Positions 22,790 to 32,531 of a stretch of DNA of 64,000 bases are shown one piece after another. Source of the DNA: Lamellibrachia columna (taxonomy: Eukaryota > Annelida > Polychaeta > Sabellida > Siboglinidae); the NCBI GenBank assembly GCA_963662155.1, contig OY759263.1, positions 31,908,266 through 31,972,265 of the forward strand, given 5' to 3'. Numbering within the stretch: the stretch's first letter is position 1; every line of letters begins with the position of its first letter. The notes below the pieces were generated by a model. It saw only the letters and a program-made list of their open reading frames with translations. It made no database searches and had not been told where the DNA came from. A program made the translations under genes and the position numbers.

Positions 22790-25222
22790 CTGCGACGGAA
22801 AACAACGGCCGATTAGGGCGAAATACTCACTGATGTAAAAACACGTCAGTCGACGAATTAACTACTCTGTTAATACGAAATATATTATTCATGGTTCCAA
22901 GCTTCCATTAGAAAGTAATAATTTACACTAACATTGGAGCAAAAATCGAAATGGACCTTGTTCATGCACTGGTGACCTATGTTGTGGCTCAGACTAACAT
23001 ACGAACCTAGATAAACCTACAGGGGAGGATACCACTGACTGGCCACAGGACAATCGGTGTCCATGGACAACATAAAGATCTTGGCCAGAGAACAAAACTT
23101 ACACAAGAGAACAGTGAAGGAGGCAATCTACATCAAGCAGAGAGGCCCCACCATGAATGGATACCAGGGATACCACCTACCCGCCATCTACAACCAGATT
23201 ACTCCGCCAGACTCTGAGCCACAACATAGGTCATCAGTGCGTGAACAAGGTCATCAGTGCGTGAACAAGGTCATCAGTGCGTGAACAAGGTCCGCAGTAG
23301 ACGGGTCGAAATATCGCATTCGTTTTAATGTTTGCTCCAAAGTAAGTGTAAATGATTTCTCTGTTAATGTTTCAATTGTTCCAGTACGGGCACGAACTTA
23401 TACGAAACTTAATTAAGTTATTTATTTATTTTACAGTTTCCTTGCTTTAATCCACTGATGTCTACACAGCTATGTTATCTTAATTTATGTATTCTTATGT
23501 TTAATTTTGTTTTATTTGTACTAGGCATGTATTATTTTTATGTATAGCTCTACGAACCTGTTCGTCTACGGCGCTATATAAAAATAAATATTATTATTGT
23601 TACACAATCTACAGCATTGTGGCGTCGGTGGGTTTGGGAAGTTTTATGAAAACACTCAGTAGTATATGTGTTACACAGAAGACACGGTGGTCAAATTTAT
23701 TGTCCAGGCGATGTCGTGCATGGGACATGACATTTGACTTTTAATCAAAGAAACTAAAATCACGACTCGAATATCAAGTCAACGCTACAGACTCCACGTT
23801 CTTCAGTTGTCGTGACCACTTGGGACAAATACGTTATTGTCGTGACCACTTGGACAAATACGTTATTGTCGTGACAATGGAGAATGATACGTTGCGCAGA
23901 ACACGGCGGTGAGTTGCAATGATCACATACCGTATGACACAGGCATTGGACCGAGAGAAGGCTTCTTCGGCTTCCTCTTCCTCCTCTGCGGGACGTCCTT
24001 TCGCATCGCCAACGGGCGATTGACCTGGAGTTAAGGGAATACATGTGACGGTCTTTTTAATAATTCGACAACTCATAGTAGACTCATAAAAAGTCTCACA
24101 ATACATTCACATTCTACAATGGACAACATTCGATGTATTAGATCCGAGATGAAGAAACATAATCAAGCGCTAAAATGAAAATTACGTAAAGAAGAGTAAT
24201 AATCGGTAATATCAAACTGTAGATTGTAGAAGAACTGTAGAAGATTCACAATATAGTCAAACTCTACGTATCATTCTAAATTTCGACCCGGAAGAGATTT
24301 GTTACACCTACTAAGACAACAGCGCGCCCGGCGTGTCCGCACTCAGCCTCAGTATAATATCATACACACCCCGTGCAGCTTGTAGTAGAGTCCGCAGGCG
24401 TTGCACACTCCGAGACCCTCGTTGTTCCGCCGCCAGAGGGTCGTCGTTGTCGTGTGGCAATTAGCACAGGACGACTCGCTGCGTCGGGCCGTCTGCAGCA
24501 GATGATGATAATGATGATGATGACGATGATTAAGATGATAATGTTGATGATGATGATAATCCTGGGAAACCCGAGCTCAGAGGTGCATCAGAAGAAAAGG
24601 GTTGGACAATCCCGAAAAAGATAAGTCGATGTTAATAAGAATGTACGGCGATTTTCATTGGGTGATTTATTGGCATGCTAAAGCATATACGCTACAGCGG
24701 TCTTTCTATGTTGTACAACTTGGTTACTTTATTTCCTCGTAAAATTTTGTGTTTTCGAATATATATCGAGATGAAAGATTCCAGTAGTAACACGTTTTGC
24801 ACAGATATTATTGCAATTTTATAATAAAATACTAAATAATTCCAAAATAATTCCCTTTTAAATACTTTCTAACGGTAATTATATTACAGCAGTACACATT
24901 AAAACATGAATTATGATATTGTTAATTTAGACGTAATTTGAGATAAGCTAAAAAAAAAATTTAGACATTTTATTTATAAAAAAACAACACTCATAGCTTC
25001 CAACAAGAATCAGCGCAAAGCGTTTCAGCCGAGCGGCCGTGGGAAAAAATATACGGAAGAAAAAGAATGGACGAATTCCTACGTTCTTCTTGACAAGTAA
25101 ATTAACGCAACATCAAATCTTGCGCAGCACAGAGAACAGTTTGGATCAGTGAGGCTATGCTTTTAAAAAGCTAACTTAAAACGTTGTTATCTTAAAATCA
25201 TGTTACGTATTATAATAGTATA

Positions 25223-25321
<99 letters not shown>

Positions 25322-28075
25322 TAATATATTAACCTTCCAAGAGTGGATTAATGGACTACAATTTTGCTGTCTTTCCGCACATTCGCAGTTGTCGACAATG
25401 TCCAATATATGTGGACAAAGACTATAGGGTCAGAGAGAACTCCACATCTACAGGGACTCCATGTTGTGTTGGTCATATTCATATTGAACGAGCACTTGCA
25501 TTTATTGGTAATACACATTTTGTCTGCATTTAATTTATTCCTCTCGTTGTAGCTATTAAAAAACTAATCACAGTGGCACCACCCAATAGTCCTAGACGAT
25601 AGTCCGTTCGTTTATTGTCGTCATGTGACAGTGCTGTGATAATCACAAGTTGATGCTAATATTATTCGAATACAAAATAGTTTAACAGACGCTTCCTTCC
25701 AAAGTTTGTTCAGCAAAAAAAAAAGCAAAGGAATTTGCGCTTTTCTTCACTCGAGGAGTTGTTCTGTGGTTCGCTGCTGTGGCGGGCGGAGACTAGCACC
25801 GACGAACACATTCCGTGAAACCAACCGACGGGCTCAAACCCTAACAGAATAGCCAGCGAATCGAAACTGACGGCTCAGCACCGGAAGAATTACGGCTTCA
25901 ACCTTCCTTCATTGAAGGCGAGTCGAACTGAAGGAAAGTTGAATCCAGCCGCCTCAGAGACATCGCCTTTGATGCAACTTCAAAGCTGATTGGCTGTGTC
26001 TTTCCGTTTACACGGGTCCCGAACTGTTCGGTTTTTCGGCTGCACTTTTGGCGTTGTTTGGGCACGTGAACCTCTCATCAGCCACGCTCGTGCCGTCTGT
26101 GAGCGTGATAGGTGCAGCTGGGCGGGGTGGGGCAGGTTGTCTCTTTGCGTCTGGGCGTATTGTGGGAGTGGGACTTCCGGAATTAGGAATAAAGGAGGAA
26201 GAGAACAGCAAGTCTGGGAGGATGGGCGATGCAGTGTGTGCGAGTGTACGTGCGTGCGTGCGGGAGTATATGGATATGTGTATATGCGTGTGCATGTAGA
26301 TGGGTGTGGGGTCTACGTTGTGTAAGGAAGGCGGCCCCACGGTAACAAAGACTGAACCGTCATATCTCTAGAACACGCTGGTAACAATACACAGCAAATG
26401 AAACACAGTCAGTACTTTGCCACGAAACTACAGTTCGCTGATCGCGGTTTTATTATGGACATTCGTTGAACAGGTAAACCCTCTGAGATGGACACTTGTC
26501 GTGGTCAGCGCTGACACTTACCAGTCGTTTCGGCGTCTTCAGCATAGGACGGTTGAATCCGTTCATCTTGTGGTAGAGACCACACGCGTTGCACAGGTAG
26601 TGTCCAGTGCCGTCTCGTCGCCACAGCGGCGTTGCTATGGAGCCACAGTTGACGCACTCCCGGCCGTCACGCAGCATGTCAGCACAGTCTGCAAGGCCGC
26701 AATCACAGTCTGTGAGGCGACGACAACAACACCGTCAACTTATTGATAACAATCGTCACCAACAACAACAACACATTGTAAAAAGAACAAGAAATAAATT
26801 GTCGGACCATCAACTATTAATAAGCGATGCTTTTGGAATGGTTTCGGCTATTCGGGTGTCCTATATGTTCTACAGCAATATTCTAAGATCGATTTATTCG
26901 GTGATGACAGCAGAGCAGATTGTGTCACGTGCTAGCGCGCATACGTTCACGAATTAATGTTGATTGCGACATTACAACAGAACAGTAACGCCATTCTAAT
27001 AATCACAAATCAATCACAACGATTTGAGTACAGAGAGGTTGAATCCACGGCCAGACCAATGTTATTTATACAACAGTGGCTATGAATACGTCTGCTAGAG
27101 ACGCGTGTCAATTATAGATGTCATGCAGGTGGTTGTCGCTGTTGCGCTAACTGTTCACTAGTCGCACGCGAACGATAAGCAATCGCGATAAGAATGATAA
27201 CCGCGACTGATCAACCAACCTGACGTAATGATAGGTGTTATCTGACGTCGCCGCCATGTTGGCTGTTAGGGTCTCGTGCCACTAAGGTATTTGAGTGTGT
27301 TTGTCGTCGATACCAATTTAAATTAAAGATTCGTACGATATAGTGTTGCCAGGGCGACACGTGCATGTGCTCAGTTAACCCGGTGAGCTATAGTTTAAGA
27401 AGATGTGCAACAATTGTTCGTATCGCACTCGCGATTTCATATTTGTGCAACCACATATTCGAATGTATAAGTTGAACTAATTTAATTAATAGTTCGCACA
27501 ACGTGCACATTCGACCGTACACACGCACACACATGCACGCACGCATGATCATGCCACACCCGCACGCGTGCATACACAAACTGATACAGCGTAATCCGTC
27601 TCATTTCAGACTAATTTGCCGCGGTTGGCGAATGTGTACACATCTCCAAATTGGTCTACTCGTAAAAAACGGCGCCGCGGCGACTGGGCAGTCATTTCGC
27701 GTTACACGTGACGCACCTCCGACCGGTGTCGCCGCACAAACAGACTCCACCGCAAGTCGGAATGTCCTTTTGACACGTCAGGCCAATTAGGACACGGGAC
27801 CGCGCAGTCGTAAAGACAGGTTCTAGGGAGCTGGATATCCAGGGTGTGGGTTCGTGTTAGCTTTCCTGGAACACTTGCGGTCTGTCGAGGATTTGGAGGA
27901 GGCGGGAGGACGATGGATGGTGAGCGAAGGAGGAGTTGGGGTGCTTCGCCGAAATCTGATTTTGGAAAATCGTAAAATGGATGTTCTAGCTTTGGGGTGT
28001 TTTGGTGGAGATCAGAAAAAACACGGGTTTGTGAGGTGTTTGTTTTCATTCCACACCGAAGGAAGACAGACGCGG

Positions 28076-28113
<38 letters not shown>

Positions 28114-31100
28114 AGAGAGGGGGCAGAGAGAGAGAGAGAGAGAGAGAGGGGGGAGGAAGGGAGGGAGGGAGAGAAAGGGAGGGAGAGAGAGAGGGTGGGG
28201 GTATGGGGGAGAGGGAGAGAGAGTGAGGCAGAGAGAGAGAGAGGGGGGGGGGGAGGGAGGGAGCGAGAGATGAGGAGAAACAGAGTGAGAGGGAGAGCGA
28301 CAAATTGAGAGGGAGAGAGATGGGACAGACAGACAGGGAGACGGACAGCCTGCCTGTTCGGTAAATGTGAAAGGAAATGCGGTGTCATTTCAACTTGATC
28401 GTCAGATTGCGCTTAAACCTGCAGCTGGAGGCGAGTACGCCGACTGCGACAAGACGTCGCCAGGTCGAGGCCGCTCTCTCCTTGTCGTCAAACGGCGATG
28501 GCTTGCGGGGTAATACCTCGTGTCGTTTGCCAGTCGAGACGGATCAACGTCACGACCGATGTGTTTCCCTCAAAGAGGCGAACCAAAGGTTATCGAAGCT
28601 GTTTATTGGATCCGTAAGCTGTCCGCGGCGCAAGGGTCTCGCTCGGGACCACTGACGCAACCGTCCCCTGACTACAGTGGCGTCATCAACTAAACATCGC
28701 GGGAGGTGCGCAGTAAAGGCGCCGTTAAAGCGTGAACTGCGCGTTTGTTTATGATTTGTGTGCAATAATATCAGCATTATGAGATAAATAATTAGTTAGT
28801 AGGCGGATAGGCTGATTATATCAATGTTATTTATATATTTTTTTAATTCGGTTGATCTACAATATGTCAAAGGTGTAACTGACGTATGCACTACGTATGC
28901 ACTACGTATGCACTACGTATGCACTACGTATGCACTACGTATGCACTACGTATGCACTACGTATGCACTACGTATCACATGTTTACTACACAGGATATTG
29001 TCTGCACTGTGAAAACAATAGTGTCACGACTGAATGACTAAAATGTGTTAGGACCTTGCTTATTCTTTGGCCTCTTTCTCTGGACCTCGGCGGTCAGTTG
29101 CCGAGATGAAGTTACACCAGCAGCAGAAACGTTCGATTTAAAGCTATTGTAACAATGCACTACTCTCAACATGCGAATAAAACGTACTATATGGTATATG
29201 TTGTTTCGTGAGTGTGATTAATGAACATGTTTTATTTCGAAGCTTCATTGGTGGGACGCGAAATATATTTCACAGGCCTAATCCACAACCGCCGTAAATA
29301 TTGTGTACTATTAAATAATTTTTCAGTCAGAAGTTAATTTTCTTTATTAAAAAATATTAAACATTTATTGCGCTAACATCTCCGGGAAATCCAAGCTCAG
29401 CAGCGTACCAAAACAAAAGTATTCAACCGTTTCTAGTCGGTATAATAACTCCACTCGTAAACAATATATCATTGGATCGCTGTTACGCCGAGGAGCTAAT
29501 AATTCAACAACGTTGGAGCGGCAACCAAAGACGCTCTAGGTCCGGCGTTTGGCTTAGCAATAGGGACGGAAAGGGGTCGACATTTCGTTCTGGATTAGAA
29601 CTAGATTATCGAAGCTGTCTGGGCTGTTGTGCAGGTGTGAGCAGTGAATGTATATATTATACCGAAACTCTGCCGTATGTAACAATATGTAACAACAAAC
29701 ATGACATAGAACATCTGTTGTTCCATTCAAATGTACGGTTTATTAAAATGGCAAAATAGCATTTAGATGGTTTTTGTGATTAAAAAATTCTTGCACCCCA
29801 AAACAAACGATAAAATGAATTATTAATCAATCAGAAAAAACGGGGACATACAAATTACTAAAATACCAGTTTCCGGTTTAGTTATATTATCATTATAAGT
29901 AACATTGAAAAGAAGATGCAATCATGTACCAAAGTAACATGGTGATATGTCCCGCGTTGTTTTTGGTCACGTACATTCAATTACTAAGACACCTGAAAAG
30001 CGCGGTAATTTATTTGTTTTTATGTTGTGTATAACTTTGTTTAACTGTTAACGTAGTGTAAGCGACTATTCAACATGTTGACAATGCGGAAGACAAGTTC
30101 AGATTTCTTTTTGTCACGTAATCTTCACAAATATACTGTACATTGAGATTATATCGAAAACAAACATGCGAGGTAGTGATGATTGTATGCATGTTATATA
30201 GAGGTGTTTAAATGGCTGCAACAGCCCCGACGTTATCAGAACGGTAACTGGACGCTTGGGCAGCGATACCGCTTCGGCCAGCCGACGACGGTAACTGGAC
30301 GCTTGGGCAGCGATACCGCTTCGGCCAGCCGACGACGGTAACTGGACGCTTGGGCAGCGATACCGCTTCGGCCAGCCGACGAGACCCAACTTTCTTGGTC
30401 TCGTCGGCGGATAATTTGGTCGCTTCGGCAGTGAATGTTGGTCGCTTCGGCGTCGTTTCATGAAAGGAATTTTGTAGTGGCATCGCTGCCGACGTGAATT
30501 TCAAAGTATTAAAAAAAATAATGGTCAAATGAAATGGTCAAATGCAAATACTATTTTGAAAATTAATATAAAATATTTTATTTTTAAATACCTATAGTCC
30601 ATGTATAGTTGGCAAACGTTTTTATTTAGTATAAAAACATATGATTTTACGTTATTAGACTTATTAAATTGATGTAAATTGGTGTGTGCTTTGTTGCCTT
30701 TTTGAAACAAAATACATTTTATATCATTTCAAACATTTGCATTGCATTTAAATGCACTGACTCGCATTTTAATCCAAGCATGCATGTAATCTATAATGTT
30801 ATTCGATTAAAATCGATTATAATGATGGTAAAATATAGCTACATATTTTAAAATAAAATGGCACGCGTGTGCCAGATTATGGTGACATACACAGATCACG
30901 CTGCAACGCACACAAATTGCGCCGCTGAAGCGTCCAAGAATTTCGCCGCCGAAGCGACCCGGAACCATCAGATTCGGTGGCCAGTGGCGTATATAGGATT
31001 TCGCAAAACGGGAGGCCAAAGTAGGAAAGCTTGGTCACCCATTAGTTTACTTTGCTACCGTGTATTGGCGCAACATGTTACACAAAAAAAATCATAAATG

Positions 31101-31972
31101 TACGCAACTGTTATTCAACTGTTAGGACTACCCCGCTAACGGTAGCTGCAGTCAAACGGCAAAGCGGACTTAATTTGCATGATCATAACTTGCAGGAAGA
31201 ATAGCAACGTACTAATACAAAATAAGTGCAATTTGTTGTTAGTATTTTACGATATGTATGCGTGTGTGCGTGCGCGTACGTGCGTGTGTGTACGTGCGGT
31301 CGACCATACGAGCATATTTGGCGCATATACGTGCGACTATCGGGTAGTTGCAATGATTTCACTACGTATCACCAGACACGTACCTGTTGTTCTCTGGAAT
31401 TGTGGCGTGAACGAGCTGACGGCCTGCCCGTAACCGCCCCAAGACGCGACGTCCGGCCGCATGTAGGACGTCAGCGGACTCAGACTCGGGGTCTGTCGCG
31501 GCACGGAGTCGCCGTAGCCATGCTCCGGCCGCGGCCAGGCAGGCAGGGGCGAGGAATAACCAGTGCCGCCGTACTGTCGGTTGTCCCCGCCGAGAGACCA
31601 CGACCCGTTGGCGACCGCGGGCTGCTGAGGTCCGGGGTAGGCCGCCGCCACGGGGCTGGGGTTGATGAGCCCGTGAGAGGGGTGTGTCGTCGGTACGTAG
31701 AGAGGAGGCGCTGGCTGGGACACGGACATCGATGGCAGGGTCATCTGTTGTTGCTGCTGCTGCTGTTGTTGCTGGTCGGCGGGGCAGTACACCCCGTTAC
31801 CGTTGACCCCGGGAGAGACCCCCACACCGGCACCTTGAATCGACGGCAGGAACCCGTTGGCGAACAACGAGTCGACGTTCGGCCGATGTCCCGTCAGTTC
31901 GGTGATGGCCTGCTGGGTCATCTGCTGGGTCATTTGTTGCTGCTGCTGCTCTAGCTGAGCCATTGTCGCCAT
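22383..31972 (-). CDS. GATA4/5/6-like: GATA4/5/6-class zinc finger transcription factor (whole gene, 5 coding exons)
   Basis: Nuclear regulator that binds WGATAR sites through two C-X2-C-X17-C-X2-C zinc fingers; family members specify endoderm, heart or visceral mesoderm and blood. Predicted CDS: join of the complements of 31384-31972, 26522-26688, 24370-24492, 23931-24024 and 22383-22789, giving 459 residues. All introns are GT..AG and phases agree (1, 0, 0, 1). Residues 1-196 are a Gln/Pro/Ser-rich N-terminus with LYVPTT at 91-96, resembling the activation-domain motif of vertebrate GATA4/5/6. Finger 1 uses Cys208/211/229/232 and finger 2 uses Cys261/264/282/285. A basic tail (RRKRKPKK) follows, then a Ser/Asn-rich C-terminus with IKTEPGS. 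Boundaries after 'PKRL' and after 'YYKLHG' match known GATA genes. Odd points: the inter-finger linker seems one residue short, and the usual GIQT before RKRKPK is replaced by VPQR. Class is family knowledge plus inference; the exon model is read directly from sequence. Confidence 0.9.
22921..23353 (+). mobile_element. Penelope-like element remnant (GIY-YIG endonuclease tail) between inverted repeats
   Basis: Open frame 23039-23283 on the plus strand contains [12 protein letters not shown] and [12 protein letters not shown]. These resemble the C-terminal part of GIY-YIG endonuclease domains carried by Penelope-like retroelements (family recognition from memory). It is flanked by 39-base inverted arms, 22955-22993 and 23213-23251, with two mismatches, and a weaker outer pair at 22921-22943 and 23331-23353. 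The right arm contains three 20 bp tandem copies (23230-23289). Inverted flanking copies fit the known habit of Penelope-like elements to insert with partial inverted terminal copies. No reverse transcriptase remains. It sits in intron 4 of the GATA gene, antisense to it. Confidence 0.6.
23480..23607 (+). mobile_element. LINE/SINE-type 3' tail fragment
   Basis: AT-rich sequence ending in GGCGCTATATAAAAATAAA followed by ATTATTATT. Such a 'gcgctatataaataaa' plus ATT-triplet tail is typical of the 3' ends of CR1/L2-type LINEs and their SINEs in marine invertebrates (established pattern, recalled). No ORF remains. It lies in intron 4, about 130 bases after the Penelope-like remnant. Confidence 0.5.
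23797..23875. repeat. Short tandem repeat (about 30 bp, 2-3 copies) in GATA intron 4
   Basis: TTGTCGTGACCACTTGGGAC and ACAAATACGTTATTGTCGTG repeat with one-base length differences. Confidence 0.8.
23931..24024 (-). CDS. GATA4/5/6-like: GATA gene coding exon 4 (basic tail after finger 2)
   Basis: 94 bases encoding residues 294-324 plus one base. It starts [11 protein letters not shown] and continues QRRKRKPKK, the conserved basic arm that contacts the minor groove and acts as a nuclear localisation signal in GATA proteins. The acceptor is ACTCCAG|GTC and the donor TACG|GTATGT. It follows exon 3 across a 345-base intron, the shortest in the gene. Vertebrate GATA4 has MRKEGIQTRKRKPK here; this protein keeps MRK and RKRKPK but not GIQT, a divergence worth noting. 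The correct frame is not the longest open frame locally, so the exon is easy to miss. Confidence 0.88.
24370..24492 (-). CDS. GATA4/5/6-like: GATA gene coding exon 3 (C-terminal zinc finger)
   Basis: Exactly 123 bases (41 codons, phase 0 to 0), residues 253-293. It encodes TARRSESS, then the C-finger CANC-X17-CNAC with [13 protein letters not shown] and GLYYKLHG. In the family this finger is the main WGATAR-binding module. The acceptor is CTGCTGCAG|ACG and the donor GGG|GTGTGT, a weak donor. Eight residues precede CANC where the family usually has nine (SASRRVGLS type), and the usual GEP/GDP after the LWRRN stretch is GLG. The finger is otherwise complete, with all four cysteines present. The intron upstream of this exon carries a GAT-type trinucleotide tract within about 10 bases of the acceptor. 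Confidence 0.92.
24497..24560. repeat. GAT/ATG trinucleotide tract in GATA intron 2
   Basis: Imperfect (GAT)n reaching within about 10 bases of the exon 3 acceptor. In the sense strand it reads ATC repeats and so supplies part of the pyrimidine tract; length changes here could affect splicing (inference). Confidence 0.7.
24655..24830. repeat. Dispersed repeat family C, copy 2 (GATA intron 2)
   Basis: Partner of 15280-15445, preceded by GATTTTCATTGGGTGATTTA, which belongs to the same recurring motif. Confidence 0.45.
25217..25319. repeat. (TA)n microsatellite in GATA intron 2
   Basis: About 50 TA dinucleotides with one CATA interruption. Confidence 0.95.
25680..26440. other. GATA intron 2, unique CpG-containing part
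   Basis: Non-repetitive stretch with a GTGCGTGCGTGCG tract near 26245-26265. Open frames on both strands resemble nothing known. Confidence 0.4.
26522..26688 (-). CDS. GATA4/5/6-like: GATA gene coding exon 2 (N-terminal zinc finger)
   Basis: Encodes residues 197-252. It contains the N-finger CVNC-X17-CNAC with the hallmark [13 protein letters not shown] and GLYHKMNG, then [11 protein letters not shown] before the donor CTG|GTAAGT. In known GATA factors this finger stabilises DNA binding and recruits FOG-type cofactors. The acceptor used here (CCTTGCAG, exon begins 26688) joins in phase to exon 1 as [14 protein letters not shown] second acceptor 21 bases upstream (CCTCACAG, exon would begin 26709) is also in phase, would add seven residues (CDCGLAD) and has the better pyrimidine tract, so the 5' boundary is uncertain by 21 bases. 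Confidence 0.92.
28076..28335. repeat. GA-rich purine tract in GATA intron 1
   Basis: About 260 bases of almost pure purine (GAGAGA, GGGAGG) on the plus strand. Mirror-like GA tracts can form triplex DNA. Open frames across it are composition artefacts. Confidence 0.9.
28882..28975. repeat. 11 bp tandem repeat (GTATGCACTAC)
   Basis: About eight perfect copies of GTATGCACTAC in GATA intron 1. Flanking sequence is AT-rich with no coding signal. Confidence 0.95.
30236..30382. repeat. 47 bp tandem repeat, three copies
   Basis: Three near-identical copies of a CpG-rich 47 bp unit beginning GGTAACTGGACGCTTGGGCA. It lies in GATA intron 1. The open frames crossing it are repeat artefacts. Confidence 0.9.
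30975..31035. mobile_element. Possible DNA-transposon end
   Basis: CAGTGGCGTATATAGGATTT followed by purine-rich sequence resembles the 'cagtggcgtaNctagg' start seen at many hAT-like and other dispersed animal repeats. No partner end was found nearby. It lies in GATA intron 1. Confidence 0.25.
31384..31972 (-). CDS. GATA4/5/6-like: GATA gene coding exon 1 (N-terminal transactivation region)
   Basis: Encodes residues 1-196 plus the first base of codon 197. The start ATG at 31972 has A at -3 and G at +4, and an in-frame TGA lies about 30 bases upstream, so translation is unlikely to begin earlier in this exon. Composition is typical of an activation domain: Gln tracts at 9-13 and 67-76, then Pro/Ser/Gly/Tyr-rich sequence with LYVPTT at 91-96 and [12 protein letters not shown] near the end. 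A second in-frame ATG is codon 4. The donor is CAG|GTACGTG. A possible acceptor (TGCTTTCAG) at 32196-32197 would make this a partly noncoding exon 31384-32195 with an upstream noncoding first exon, as in many GATA genes; that part is inference. Confidence 0.85.
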
Positions 31973-31984
31973 CCTGATGTCCTC

Positions 31985-32300
31985 ACTGCGCGACCGCTGT
32001 CACACTGACGCCTCAGCTGCACTGGTGACAATGTCCACCCGTCCAGATGGCTCCTATCGCGGTCCGAGTCTGCGGCTGGCCGGGACGCGAGGCCGGGACA
32101 GTGTTAATGGCGCGGTTCGCGGTCAGCGGTGAAGTGACTGGTCCTCGCCGCGACTCAGGGCACAGATGGCGGGTCACTCTTGTGGTTGTCGCTGTCTGAA
32201 AGCACAGAATGTCCTCGTTATCAGCGTTCGCTCGCCAACTGATGCTTGGACCATGACGCCACAGAGTGACAAAGTAATCATTCAAGAAAACGAGATAAAA
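31985..32300 (-). promoter_or_regulatory. CpG-rich 5' flank / possible 5' UTR of GATA gene
   Basis: CpG-rich sequence directly upstream of the start codon. An intron-like acceptor TGCTTTCAG ends at 32196, so 31973-32195 may be 5' UTR of the first coding exon and transcription may start further upstream. An open frame here ends in a stop out of frame with the ATG, consistent with noncoding leader. No clear TATA box was seen. Confidence 0.4.
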
Positions 32301-32304
32301 TGAT

Positions 32305-32531
32305 TTTAACAGATTGCCATCAAAAGTAAGTCACATTTGGCAAGCGGACAAGAAAGCCATTGGCTTTTAGAGAGTCCGACGATTATTCATCTACGTGTAA
32401 TCGTTCCAGAACACGTATTAACAAGATTAAGAAAGATTGCCATGTGAAGCAAGCAACATGTGGCATGTGAACAATGAACAAAGAAGCCATTGGCTTCTCG
32501 AGAGTCCAATGATTATTCATCTACGTGTAAC
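32305..32531. repeat. Duplicated ~95 bp block upstream of GATA gene
   Basis: Two diverged copies (about 32309-32402 and 32433-32531) share AGATTGCCAT at the start, the small palindrome AAGCCATTGGCTT in the middle and GATTATTCATCTACGTGTAA at the end. The palindrome contains an inverted CCAAT motif. They lie 340-560 bases upstream of the start codon, so they may be promoter, leader intron or simply repeat sequence. Confidence 0.6.

Larger units (their letters stand above)
26689..31383 (-). other. GATA intron 1 (about 4.7 kb)
   Basis: The largest intron of the gene. Besides the repeats listed separately, it has CpG-rich, non-repetitive stretches at about 27640-27800 and 28400-28700 that could be intronic regulatory DNA, a short ACGC-type tract near 27520-27560, and a GTGCGT tract near 31258-31300. 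No coding exon was recognised inside it. Confidence 0.6.

Noticed and set aside
26008..26340. Overlapping frames of about 110 codons on both strands in GATA intron 2
   Set aside because: They lie in an intron, overlap each other and show no recognisable domain.
28377..28655. 92-codon plus frame in GATA intron 1
   Set aside because: Antisense within an intron, no domain; CpG-rich composition explains the lack of stops.
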